This document shows, in pieces, positions 13,575 through 25,843 of a DNA stretch of 64,000 bases. Under the pieces are notes generated by a model that saw only the letters and a list, made by a program, of their open reading frames with translations, was not told the origin of the DNA and made no database searches. Origin of the DNA: Ptiloglossa arizonensis. Taxonomy: Eukaryota > Arthropoda > Insecta > Hymenoptera > Colletidae. The translations under genes and the position numbers were made by a program. Each line of letters begins with the position of its first letter. Within the stretch, counting starts at the first letter, position 1. The stretch is from positions 1-64,000 of the forward strand of contig NW_027479304.1 in assembly GCF_051014685.1 (NCBI RefSeq), written 5' to 3'.

Positions 13575-16500
13575 TTCGCGAGATATGGCAGTTTGGACGT
13601 AAGAAACGCTTGAGAAACTCAAAATTTTCGCAGTTCTGATGCTCGAAACGAATGACTAGAACGGCCTAGGGGAAAAGTACGCATACCGTTGTGATCGGGC
13701 GAGTTTCTACTTTTAGATGCAACAGAAATTTTGCGGATTGGTCAATCCGTTCGCGAGATATGGCAGTTTGGAGGTAAGAAACGCTTGAGAAACTAAAAAT
13801 TTTCGCAGTTCTGATGCTCGAAATGAATAACTGGAACGGCCTAGGGGAAAAGTGCGCATACCGTTGTAATCGGGCGAGTTTCTACTTTCAGATGGCACAG
13901 AAATTTTGCGGATTGATGAATCCGTTCGCGAGATATGGCAGTTTGGAGGTAAGAAACGCTAGAGAAACTCAAAATTTTCGCAGTTCTGATGCTCGACACG
14001 AATAACTGGAACGGCCTAGGGGAAAACTACACCTACCGTTGTAATCGGGCGAGTTTCTACTTTCAGATGGCACAGAAATTTTGCGGATTGATGAATCCGT
14101 TCGCGAGATATGGCAGTTTGGAGATAAGAAACGCTTGAGAAACTCAAAATTTTCGCAGTTCTGATGCTCGAAACGAATGACTAGAACGGCCTAGGGGAGA
14201 AGTACGCATACCGTTGTAATCGGGCGAGTTTCTACTTTCAGATGCAACAGAAATTATGCGGATTGGTTCATCCGTTCGCGAGATATGGCACTTTGGAGGT
14301 AAGAAACGCTTGAGAAACTCAAAATTTTCGCAGTTCTGATGCTCGAAACGAATAACTGGAACGGCCTAGGGGAAAAGTACGCATACCGATGTAATAGGGC
14401 GAGTTTCTACTTTCAGATGCAACAGAAATTTTGCGGATTGGTCGATCCGTTCGCGAGATATGGCAGTTTGGACGTAAGAAACGCTTGAGAAACTCAAAAT
14501 TTTCGCAGTTCTGATGCTCGAAACGAATGACTAGAACGGCCTAGGGGAAAAGTACGCATACCGTTGTGATCGGGCGAGTTTCTACTTTTAGATGCAACAG
14601 AAATTTTGCGGATTGGTCAATCCGTTCGCGAGATATGGCAGTTTGGATTTAAGATACGCTTGAAAACCTCAAAATTTTCACATTTCTGATGCTCGAAACG
14701 AATAACTAGAACCGCCTAGGGGAAAAGTGCGCATACCGTTGTAATCGGGCGAGTTTCTACTTTGAGATGCAACAGAAATTTTGCGGATTGGTCGATCCGT
14801 TCGCGAGATATGGCAGTTTGGACGTAAGAAACGCTTGAGAAACTCAAAATTTTCGCAGTTCTGATGCTCGAAACGAATGACTAGAACGGCCTAGGGGAAA
14901 AGTACGCATACCGTTGTAATCGGGCGAGTTTCTACTTTAAGATGCAACAGAAATTTTGCGGATTGGTCAATCCGTTCGTGAGATATGGCAGTTTGGAGGT
15001 AAGAAACGCTTGAGAAACTCAAAATTTTCGCAGTTCTGATGCTCGAAACGAATAACTAGAACGGCCTAGGGGAAAAGTGCGCATACCGTTGTAATCGGGC
15101 GAGTTTCTACTTTCAGATGCAACAGAAATTTTGCGGATTGGTCAATCCGTTCGCAAGATATGGCAGTTTGGAGGTAAGCAACACTTGAGAAACTCAAAAT
15201 TTTCGCAGTTCTGATGCTCGACACGAATAACTAGAACGGCCTAGAGGCAAAGTGCGCATACCGTTGTAATCGGGCGAGTTTCTACTTTCAGATGCAACAG
15301 AAATTTTGCGGATTGGTCAATCCGTTCGTGAGATATGGCCGTTTGGATTTAAGAAACGCTTGAGAACCTCAAAATTTTCGCAGTTCTGATGCCTGAAATG
15401 AATAACTGGAACGGCCTAGGGGAAAACTACACCTACCGTTGTAATCGGGCGAGTTTCTACTTTCAGATGGCACAGAAATTTTGCGGATTGATCAATCCGT
15501 TCGCGAGATATGGCAGTTTGGAGATAAGAAACGTTTGAGAAACTCAAAATTTTCGCAGTTTTGATGCTCGAAACGAGTAACTAGAACGGCCTAGGGGAAA
15601 AGTACGCATACCGTTGTAATCGGGCGAGTTTCTACTTTCAGATGCAACAGAAATTTTGCGGATTGGTCAATCCGTTCGCGAGATATGGCAGTTTGGAGGT
15701 AAGAAACGCTTGAGAAACTCAAAATTTTCGCAGTTCTGATGCTCGACACGAATAACTAGAACGGCCTAGGGGCAAAGTGCGCATACCGTTGTAATCGGGC
15801 GAGTTTCTACTTTCAGTTGCAACAGAAATTTTGCGGATTGGTCGATCCGTTCGCGAGATGTGGCAGTTTGGAAGTAAGAAACGCTTGAGAAACCCAAAAT
15901 TTTGGCAGTTCTGATGCTCGAACGAATAACTAGAACGGCCTAGGGGAAAAGTGCGCATATCGTTGTAATCGGGCGAGTTTCTACTTTCAGATGCAACAGA
16001 TATTTTGCGGATTGGTGTATCCGTTCGCGAGATATGGCAGTTTGGAGGTAAGAAACGCTTGAGAAACTCAAAATTTTCGCAGTTCTGATGCTCGAAACGA
16101 ATAGCTGGAACGGCCTAGGGGAAAAGTGCGCATACCATTGTAATCGGGCGAGTTTCTACTTTCAGATGCAACAGAAATTTTGCGGATTGATCAATCCGTT
16201 CGCGAGATATGGCAGTTTGGAGATAAGAAACGCTTGAGAAACTCAAAATTTTCGCAGTTCTGATGCTCGACACGAATAACTGGAACGGCCTAGGGGAAAA
16301 GTACGCATACCGATGTAATAGGGCGAGTTTCTACTTTCAGATGCAACAGAAATTTTGCGGATTGGTCGATCCGTTCGCGAGATATGGCAGTTTGGACGTA
16401 AGAAACGCTTGAGAAACTCAAAATTTTCGCAGTTCTGATGCTCGAAACGAATGACTAGAACGGCCTAGGGGAAAAGTACGCATACCGTTGTGATCGGGCG

Positions 16501-17708
16501 AGTTTCTACTTTTAGATGCAACAGAAATTTTGCGGATTGGTCAATCCGTTCGCGAGATATGGCAGTTTGGATTTAAGATACGCTTGAAAACCTCAAAATT
16601 TTCACATTTCTGATGCTCGAAACGAATAACTAGAACCGCCTAGGGGAAAAGTGGGCATACCGTTGTAATCGGGCGAGTTTCTACTTTGAGATGCAACAGA
16701 AATTTTGCGGATTGGTCGATCCGTTCGCGAGATATGGCAGTTTGGACGTAAGAAACGCTTGAGAAACTCAAAATTTTCGCAGTTCTGATGCTCGAAACGA
16801 ATGACTAGAACGGCGTAGGGGAAAAGTACGCATACCGTTGTAATCGGGCGAGTTTCTACTTTAAGATGCAACAGAAATTTTGCGGATTGGTCAATCCGTT
16901 CGTGAGATATGGCAGTTTGGAGGTAAGAAACGCTTGAGAAACTCAAAATTTTCGCAGTTCTGATGCTCGAAACGAATAACTAGAACGGCCTAGGGGAAAA
17001 GTGCGCATACCGTTGTAATCGGGCGAGTTTCTACTTTCAGATGCAACAGAAATTTTGCGGATTGGTCAATCCGTTCGCAAGATATGGCAGTTTGGAGGTA
17101 AGCAACACTTGAGAAACTCAAAATTTTCGCAGTTCTGATGCTCGACACGAATAACTAGAACGGCCTAGAGGCAAAGTGCGCATACCGTTGTAATCGGGCG
17201 AGTTTCTACTTTCAGATGCAACAGAAATTTTGCGGATTGGTCAATCCGTTCGTGAGATATGGCCGTTTGGATTTAAGAAACGCTTGAGAACCTCAAAATT
17301 TTCGCAGTTCTGATGCCTGAAATGAATAACTGGAACGGCCTAGGGGAAAACTACACCTACCGTTGTAATCGGGCGAGTTTCTACTTTCAGATGGCACAGA
17401 AATTTTGCGGATTGATCAATCCGTTCGCGAGATATGGCAGTTTGGAGATAAGAAACGTTTGAGAAACTCAAAATTTTCGCAGTTTTGATGCTCGAAACGA
17501 GTAACTAGAACGGCCTAGGGGAAAAGTACGCATACCGTTGTAATCGGGCGAGTTTCTACTTTCAGATGCAACAGAAATTTTGCGGATTGGTCAATCCGTT
17601 CGCGAGATATGGCAGTTTGGAAGTAAGAAACGCTTGAGAAACCCAAAATTTTCGCAGTTCTGATGCTCGAACGAATAAGTAGAACGGCCTAGGGGAAAAG
17701 TGCGCATA
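13575..17708 (+). repeat. Higher-order repeat block, copy 2 (24 monomers)
   Basis: Second copy of the preceding block. It matches copy 1 at diagnostic variants such as GGCGTAGGGG (12,790 and 16,813), CAGATATTTT (11,971 and 15,994) and CTAGAGAAAC (about 9,940 and 13,960), and ends where CATATCG replaces CATACCG at 17,709. Inside the block the GCAAGATATGG monomer occurs twice, 1,924 bp (11 monomers) apart, so the block is itself built from shorter duplicated cassettes. Confidence 0.82.
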
Positions 17709-20247
17709 TCGTTGTAATCGGGCGAGTTTCTACTTTCAGATGCAACAGAAATTTTGCGGATTGGTGTATCCGTTCGCGAGATATGGCAGTTTGGAGGTAA
17801 GAAACGCTTGAGAAACTCAAAATTTTCGCAGTTCTGATGCTCGAAACGAATAGCTGGAACGGCCTAGGGGAAAAGTGCGCATACCATTGTAATCGGGCGA
17901 GTTTCTACTTTCAGATGCAACAGAAATTTTGCGGATTGATCAATCCGTTCGCGAGATATGGCAGTTTGGAGATAAGAAACGCTTGAGAAACTCAAAATTT
18001 TCGCAGTTCTGATGCTCGACACGAATAACTAGAACGGCCTAGGGGAAAAGTGCGCATACCGTTGTAATCGGGCGAGTTTCTACTTTCAGATGCAACAGAA
18101 ATTTTGCGGATTGGTGTATCCGTTCGCGAGATATGGCAGTTTGGAGGTAAGAAACGCTTGAGAAACTCAAAATTTTCGCAGTTCTGATGCTCGAAACGAA
18201 TAGCTGGAACGGCCTAGGGGAAAAGTGCGCATACCATTGTAATCGGGCGAGTTTCTACTTTCAGATGCAACAGAAATTTTGCGGATTGGTTAATCCGTTC
18301 GCGAGATATGGCCGTTTGGATTTAAGAAACGCTTGAAAACCTCAAAATTTTCACATTTCTGATGCTCGAAACGAATAACTAGAACCGCCTAGGGGAAAAG
18401 TGGGCATACCGTTGTAATCGGGCGGGTTTCTACTTTCAGATGCAACAGAAATTTTGCGGATTGATCAATCCGTTCGCGAGATATGGCAGTTTGGAGATAA
18501 GAAACGCTTGAGAAACTCAAAATTTTCGCAGTTCTGGTGCACGAAACGATTGACTAGAACGGCCTAGGGGCAAAGTGCGCATACCGTTGTAATCGGGCGA
18601 GTTTCTACTTTGAGATGCAACAGAAATTTTGCGGATTGGTCGATCCGTTCGCGAGATGTGGCAGTTTGGATGTAAGAAACGCTTGAGAAACTCAAAATTT
18701 TAGCAGTTCTGATGCTCGAAACGAATAACTAGAACGGCCTAGGGGAGAAGTACGCATACCGTTGTAATCGGGCGAGATTCTACTTTCAGATGCAACAGAA
18801 ATTATGCGGATTGGTCAATCCGTTCGCGGGATATGGCAGTTTGGAGGTAAGAAACGCTTGAGAAACTCAAAATTTTCGCAGTTCTGATGCTCGATACGAA
18901 TAACTGGAACGGCCTAGGGGAAAACTACACCTACCGTTGTAATCGGGCGAGTTTCTACTTTCAGATGGCACAGAAATTTTGCGGATTGACGAATCCGTTC
19001 GCGAGATATGGCAGTTTGGAGATAAGAAACGCTTGAGAAACTCAAAATTTTCGCAGTTCTGATGCTCGAAACGAGTAACTAGAACGGCCTAGGGGAAAAG
19101 TACGCATACCGTTGTAATCGGGCGAGTTTCTACTTTCAGATGCAACAGAAATTTTGCGAATTGGTTAATCCGTTCGCGAGATATGGCACTTTGGAGGTAA
19201 GAAACGCTTGAGAAACTCAAAATTTTCGCAGTTCTGATTCTCGAAACGAATAACTGGAACGGCCTAGGGGAAAAGTACGCATACCGATGTAATAGGGCGA
19301 GTTTCTACTTTCAGATGCAACAGAAATTTTGTGGATTGGTCGATCCGTTCGCGAGATATGGCAGTTTGGACGTAAGAAACGCTTGAGAAACTCAAAATTT
19401 TCGCAGTTCTGATGCTCGAAACGAATGACTAGAACGGCCTAGGGGAAAAGTACGCATACCGTTGTGATCGGGCGAGTTTCTACTTTTAGATGCAACAGAA
19501 ATTTTGCGGATTGGTCAATCCGTTCGCGAGATATGGCAGTTTGGAGGTAAGAAACGCTTGAGAAACTCAAAATTTTCGCAGTTCTGATGCTCGACACGAA
19601 TAACTGGAACGGCCTAGGGGAAAACTACACCTACCGTTGTAATCGGGCGAGTTTCTACTTTCAGATGGCACAGAAATTTTGCGGATTGATGAATCCGTTC
19701 GCGAGATATGGCAGTTTGGAGATAAGAAACGCTTGAGAAACTCAAAATTTTCGCAGTTCTGATGCTCGAAACGAATAACTGGAACGGCCTAGGGGAAAAG
19801 TACGCATACCGATGTAATAGGGCGAGTTTCTACTTTCAGATGCAACAGAAATTTTGCGGATTGGTCTATCCGTTCGCGAGATATGGCAGTTTGGACGTAA
19901 GAAACGCTTGAGAAACTCAAAATTTTCGCAGTTCTGATGCTCGAAACGAATGACTAGAACGGCCTAGGGGAGAAGTACGCATACCGTTGTAATCGGGCGA
20001 GTTTCTACTTTCAGATGCAACAGAAATTATGCGGATTGGTTCATCCGTTCGCGAGATATGGCACTTTGGAGGTAAGAAACGCTTGAGAAACTCAAAATTT
20101 TCGCAGTTCTGATGCTCGAAACGAATAACTGGAACGGCCTAGGGGAAAAGTACGCATACCGATGTAATAGGGCGAGTTTCTACTTTCAGATGCAACAGAA
20201 ATTTTGCGGATTGGTCGATCCGTTCGCGAGATATGGCAGTTTGGACG
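17709..20247 (+). repeat. Mixed monomers between two higher-order blocks
   Basis: Contains GTGTATCC, GAATAGCTGG, GGATTTAAG/CACATTTCTG and the CTGGTGCACG...GATTGACTAG subtypes. The order from about 18,190 to 19,570 repeats that of 8,390-9,780, and 17,640-18,980 largely reappears at 50,170-51,350 at a shift of about 32.37 kb. Two near-identical stretches, each a GTGTATCC monomer followed by a GAATAGCTGG monomer, lie two monomers apart near 17,760-17,900 and 18,110-18,250, a small local duplication. Confidence 0.75.
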
Positions 20248-23045
20248 TAAGAAACGCTTGAGAAACTCAAAATTTTCGCAGTTCTGATGCTCGAAACGAA
20301 TGACTAGAACGGCCTAGGGGAAAAGTACGCATACCGTTGTGATCGGGCGAGTTTCTACTTTTAGATGCAACAGAAATTTTGCGGATTGGTCAATCCGTTC
20401 GCGAGATATGGCAGTTTGGATTTAAGATACGCTTGAAAACCTCAAAATTTTCACATTTCTGATGCTCGAAACGAATAACTAGAACCGCCTAGGGGAAAAG
20501 TGCGCATACCGTTGTAATCGGGCGAGTTTCTACTTTGAGATGCAACAGAAATTTTGCGGATTGGTCGATCCGTTCGCGAGATGTGGCAGTTTGGATGTAA
20601 GAAACGCTTGAGAAACTCAAAATTTTAGCAGTTCTGATGCTCGAAACGAATAACTAGAACGGCCTAGGGGAGAAGTACGCATACCGTTGTAATCGGGCGA
20701 GATTCTACTTTCAGATGCAACAGAAATTATGCGGATTGGTCAATCCGTTCGCGGGATATGGCAGTTTGGAGGTAAGAAACGCTTGAGAAACTCAAAATTT
20801 TCACAGTTCTGATGCTCGAAACGAATAACTGGAACGGCCTAGGGGAAAACTACACCTACCGTTGTAATCGGGCGAGTTTCTACTTTCAGATGGCACAGAA
20901 ATTTTGCGGATTGATGAATCCGTTCGCGAGATATGGCAGTTTGGAGATAAGAAACGCTTGAGAAACTCAAAATTTTCGCAGTTCTGATGCTCGAAACGAG
21001 TAACTAGAACGGCCTAGGGGAAAAGTACGCATACCGTTGTAATCGGGCGAGTTTCTACTTTCAGATGCAACAGAAATTTTGCGGATTGGTCAATCCGTTC
21101 GCGAGATATGGCAGTTTGGAGGTAAGAAACGCTTGAGAAACTCAAAATTTTCGCAGTTCTGATGCTCGACACGAATAACTAGAACGGCCTAGGGGAAAAG
21201 TGCGCATACCGTTGTAATCGGGCGAGTTTCTACTTTCAGATGCAACAGAAATTTTGCGAATTGGTCAATCCGTTCGCGAGATATGGCAGTTTGGATTTAA
21301 GAAACGCTTGAAAACCTCAAAATTTTCACATTTCTGATGCTCGAAACGAATAACTAGAACCGCCTAGGGGAAAAGTGCGCATACCGATGTAATCGGGCGA
21401 GTTTCTACTTTCAGATGCAACAGAAATTTTGCGGATTGATCAATCCGTTCGCGAGATATGGCAGTTTGGAGATAAGAAACGCTTGAGAAACTCAAAATTT
21501 TCGCAGTTCTGGTGCACGAAACGATTGACTAGAACGGCCTAGGGGCAAAGTGCGCATACCGTTGTAATCGGGCGAGTTTCTACTTTGAGATGCAACAGAA
21601 ATTTTGCGGATTGGTCGATCCGTTCGCGAGATGTGGCAGTTTGGATGTAAGAAACGCTTGAGAAACTCAAAATTTTAGCAGTTCTGATGCTCGAAACGAA
21701 TAACTAGAACGGCCTAGGGGAGAAGTACGCATACCGTTGTAATCGGGCGAGTTTCTACTTTCAGATGCAACAGAAATTTTGCGGATTGGTCAATCCGTTC
21801 CCGAGATATGGCAGTTTGGAGGTAAGAAACGCTTGAGAAACTCAAAATTTTCGCAGTTCTGATGCTCGAAACGAATAACTAGAACCGCCTAGGGGAAAAG
21901 TGCGCATACCGTTGTAATCGGGCGAGTTTCTACTTTCAGAAGCAACAGAAATTTTGCGGATTGGTCAATCCGTTCGCGAGATATGGCAGTTTGGAGGTAA
22001 GAAACGCTTGAGAAACTAAAAATTTTCGCAGTTCTGATGCTCGAAACGAATAACTAGAACCGCCTAGTGGAAAAGTGCGCATACCGTTCTAATCGGGCGA
22101 GTTTCTACTTTCAGATGCAACAGAAATTTTGCGGATTGATCAATCCGTTCGCGAGATATGGCAGTTTGGAGATAAGAAACGCTTGAGAAACTCAAAATTT
22201 TCGCAGTTGTGATGCTCGACACGAATAACTAGAACGGCCTAGGGGAAAAGTGCGCATACCGTTGTAATCGGGCGAGTTTCTACTTTCAGATACAACAGAA
22301 ATTTTGCGGATTGGTCAATCCGTTCGCGAGATATGGCAGTTTGGAGGTAAGAAACGCTTGAGAAACACAAAATTTTGGCAGTTCTGATGCTCGAACGAAT
22401 AACTAGAACGGCCTAGGGGCAAAGTGCGCATACCGTTGTAATCGGGCGAGTTTCTGCTTTCAGTTGCAACAGAAATTTTGCGGATTGGTCGATCCGTTCG
22501 CGAGATGTGGCAGTTTGGAAGTAAGAAACGCTTGAGAAACCCAAAATTTTGGCAGTTCTGATGCTCGAACGAATAACTAGAACGGCCTAGGGGAAAAGTG
22601 CGCATATCGTTGTAATCGGGCGAGTTTCTACTTTCAGATGCAACAGAAATTTTGCGGATTGGTGTATCCGTTCGCGAGATATGGCAGTTTGGAGGTAAGA
22701 AACGCTTGAGAAACTCAAAATTTTCGCAGTTCTGATGCTCGAAACGAATAGCTGGAACTGCCTAGGGGAAAAGTGCGCATACCGTTGTAATCGGGCGAGT
22801 TTCTACTTTCAGATGCAACAGAAATTTTGCGGATTGATCAATCCGTTCGCGAGATATGGCAGTTTGGAGATAAGAAACGCTTGAGAAACTCAAAATTTTC
22901 GCAGTTCTGATGCTCGACACGAATAACTAGAACGGCCTAGGGGAAAAGTGCGCATACCGTTGTAATCGGGCGAGTTTCTACTTTCAGATGCAACAGAAAT
23001 TTTGCGGATTGATCAATCCGTTCGCGAGATATGGCAGTTTGGAGA
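20248..23045 (+). repeat. 16-monomer higher-order repeat I, copy 1 (2,798 bp)
   Basis: Every diagnostic variant I compared is matched exactly 2,798 bp downstream: TCACAGTTCT, GTTCCCGAGA (21,800), AGAAGCAAC (21,938), CCTAGTGG, CCGTTCTAATCGG (22,085), CAGTTGTGATG, GAAACACAAAATTTTGG, TTTCTGCTTTC (22,454) and GAACTGCC (22,756). The left edge is set by GGACGTAAG here against GGAGATAAG in copy 2. Two 174-bp monomers explain the two bases short of 2,800. Confidence 0.9.
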
Positions 23046-25843
23046 TAAGAAACGCTTGAGAAACTCAAAATTTTCGCAGTTCTGATGCTCGAAACGAATG
23101 ACTAGAACGGCCTAGGGGAAAAGTACGCATACCGTTGTGATCGGGCGAGTTTCTACTTTTAGATGCAACAGAAATTTTGCGGATTGGTCAATCCGTTCGC
23201 GAGATATGGCAGTTTGGATTTAAGATACGCTTGAAAACCTCAAAATTTTCACATTTCTGATGCTCGAAACGAATAACTAGAACCGCCTAGGGGAAAAGTG
23301 CGCATACCGTTGTAATCGGGCGAGTTTCTACTTTGAGATGCAACAGAAATTTTGCGGATTGGTCGATCCGTTCGCGAGATGTGGCAGTTTGGATGTAAGA
23401 AACGCTTGAGAAACTCAAAATTTTAGCAGTTCTGATGCTCGAAACGAATAACTAGAACGGCCTAGGGGAGAAGTACGCATACCGTTGTAATCGGGCGAGA
23501 TTCTACTTTCAGATGCAACAGAAATTATGCGGATTGGTCAATCCGTTCGCGGGATATGGCAGTTTGGAGGTAAGAAACGCTTGAGAAACTCAAAATTTTC
23601 ACAGTTCTGATGCTCGAAACGAATAACTGGAACGGCCTAGGGGAAAACTACACCTACCGTTGTAATCGGGCGAGTTTCTACTTTCAGATGGCACAGAAAT
23701 TTTGCGGATTGATGAATCCGTTCGCGAGATATGGCAGTTTGGAGATAAGAAACGCTTGAGAAACTCAAAATTTTCGCAGTTCTGATGCTCGAAACGAGTA
23801 ACTAGAACGGCCTAGGGGAAAAGTACGCATACCGTTGTAATCGGGCGAGTTTCTACTTTCAGATGCAACAGAAATTTTGCGGATTGGTCAATCCGTTCGC
23901 GAGATATGGCAGTTTGGAGGTAAGAAACGCTTGAGAAACTCAAAATTTTCGCAGTTCTGATGCTCGACACGAATAACTAGAACGGCCTAGGGGAAAAGTG
24001 CGCATACCGTTGTAATCGGGCGAGTTTCTACTTTCAGATGCAACAGAAATTTTGCGAATTGGTCAATCCGTTCGCGAGATATGGCAGTTTGGATTTAAGA
24101 AACGCTTGAAAACCTCAAAATTTTCACATTTCTGATGCTCGAAACGAATAACTAGAACCGCCTAGGGGAAAAGTGCGCATACCGATGTAATCGGGCGAGT
24201 TTCTACTTTCAGATGCAACAGAAATTTTGCGGATTGATCAATCCGTTCGCGAGATATGGCAGTTTGGAGATAAGAAACGCTTGAGAAACTCAAAATTTTC
24301 GCAGTTCTGGTGCACGAAACGATTGACTAGAACGGCCTAGGGGCAAAGTGCGCATACCGTTGTAATCGGGCGAGTTTCTACTTTGAGATGCAACAGAAAT
24401 TTTGCGGATTGGTCGATCCGTTCGCGAGATGTGGCAGTTTGGATGTAAGAAACGCTTGAGAAACTCAAAATTTTAGCAGTTCTGATGCTCGAAACGAATA
24501 ACTAGAACGGCCTAGGGGAGAAGTACGCATACCGTTGTAATCGGGCGAGTTTCTACTTTCAGATGCAACAGAAATTTTGCGGATTGGTCAATCCGTTCCC
24601 GAGATATGGCAGTTTGGAGGTAAGAAACGCTTGAGAAACTCAAAATTTTCGCAGTTCTGATGCTCGAAACGAATAACTAGAACCGCCTAGGGGAAAAGTG
24701 CGCATACCGTTGTAATCGGGCGAGTTTCTACTTTCAGAAGCAACAGAAATTTTGCGGATTGGTCAATCCGTTCGCGAGATATGGCAGTTTGGAGGTAAGA
24801 AACGCTTGAGAAACTAAAAATTTTCGCAGTTCTGATGCTCGAAACGAATAACTAGAACCGCCTAGTGGAAAAGTGCGCATACCGTTCTAATCGGGCGAGT
24901 TTCTACTTTCAGATGCAACAGAAATTTTGCGGATTGATCAATCCGTTCGCGAGATATGGCAGTTTGGAGATAAGAAACGCTTGAGAAACTCAAAATTTTC
25001 GCAGTTGTGATGCTCGACACGAATAACTAGAACGGCCTAGGGGAAAAGTGCGCATACCGTTGTAATCGGGCGAGTTTCTACTTTCAGATACAACAGAAAT
25101 TTTGCGGATTGGTCAATCCGTTCGCGAGATATGGCAGTTTGGAGGTAAGAAACGCTTGAGAAACACAAAATTTTGGCAGTTCTGATGCTCGAACGAATAA
25201 CTAGAACGGCCTAGGGGCAAAGTGCGCATACCGTTGTAATCGGGCGAGTTTCTGCTTTCAGTTGCAACAGAAATTTTGCGGATTGGTCGATCCGTTCGCG
25301 AGATGTGGCAGTTTGGAAGTAAGAAACGCTTGAGAAACCCAAAATTTTGGCAGTTCTGATGCTCGAACGAATAACTAGAACGGCCTAGGGGAAAAGTGCG
25401 CATATCGTTGTAATCGGGCGAGTTTCTACTTTCAGATGCAACAGAAATTTTGCGGATTGGTGTATCCGTTCGCGAGATATGGCAGTTTGGAGGTAAGAAA
25501 CGCTTGAGAAACTCAAAATTTTCGCAGTTCTGATGCTCGAAACGAATAGCTGGAACTGCCTAGGGGAAAAGTGCGCATACCGTTGTAATCGGGCGAGTTT
25601 CTACTTTCAGATGCAACAGAAATTTTGCGGATTGATCAATCCGTTCGCGAGATATGGCAGTTTGGAGATAAGAAACGCTTGAGAAACTCAAAATTTTCGC
25701 AGTTCTGATGCTCGACACGAATAACTAGAACGGCCTAGGGGAAAAGTGCGCATACCGTTGTAATCGGGCGAGTTTCTACTTTCAGATGCAACAGAAATTT
25801 TGCGGATTGATCAATCCGTTCGCGAGATATGGCAGTTTGGAGA
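23046..25843 (+). repeat. 16-monomer higher-order repeat I, copy 2 (2,798 bp)
   Basis: Direct tandem copy of 20,248-23,045. The match continues 54 bp past the unit end, to 25,897, where ATGACTAG in copy 1 becomes ATAACTGG, as expected for an unequal exchange within a monomer. I found no difference between the copies at the positions checked, so this duplication is among the youngest in the window, or is an assembly artefact. Confidence 0.9.
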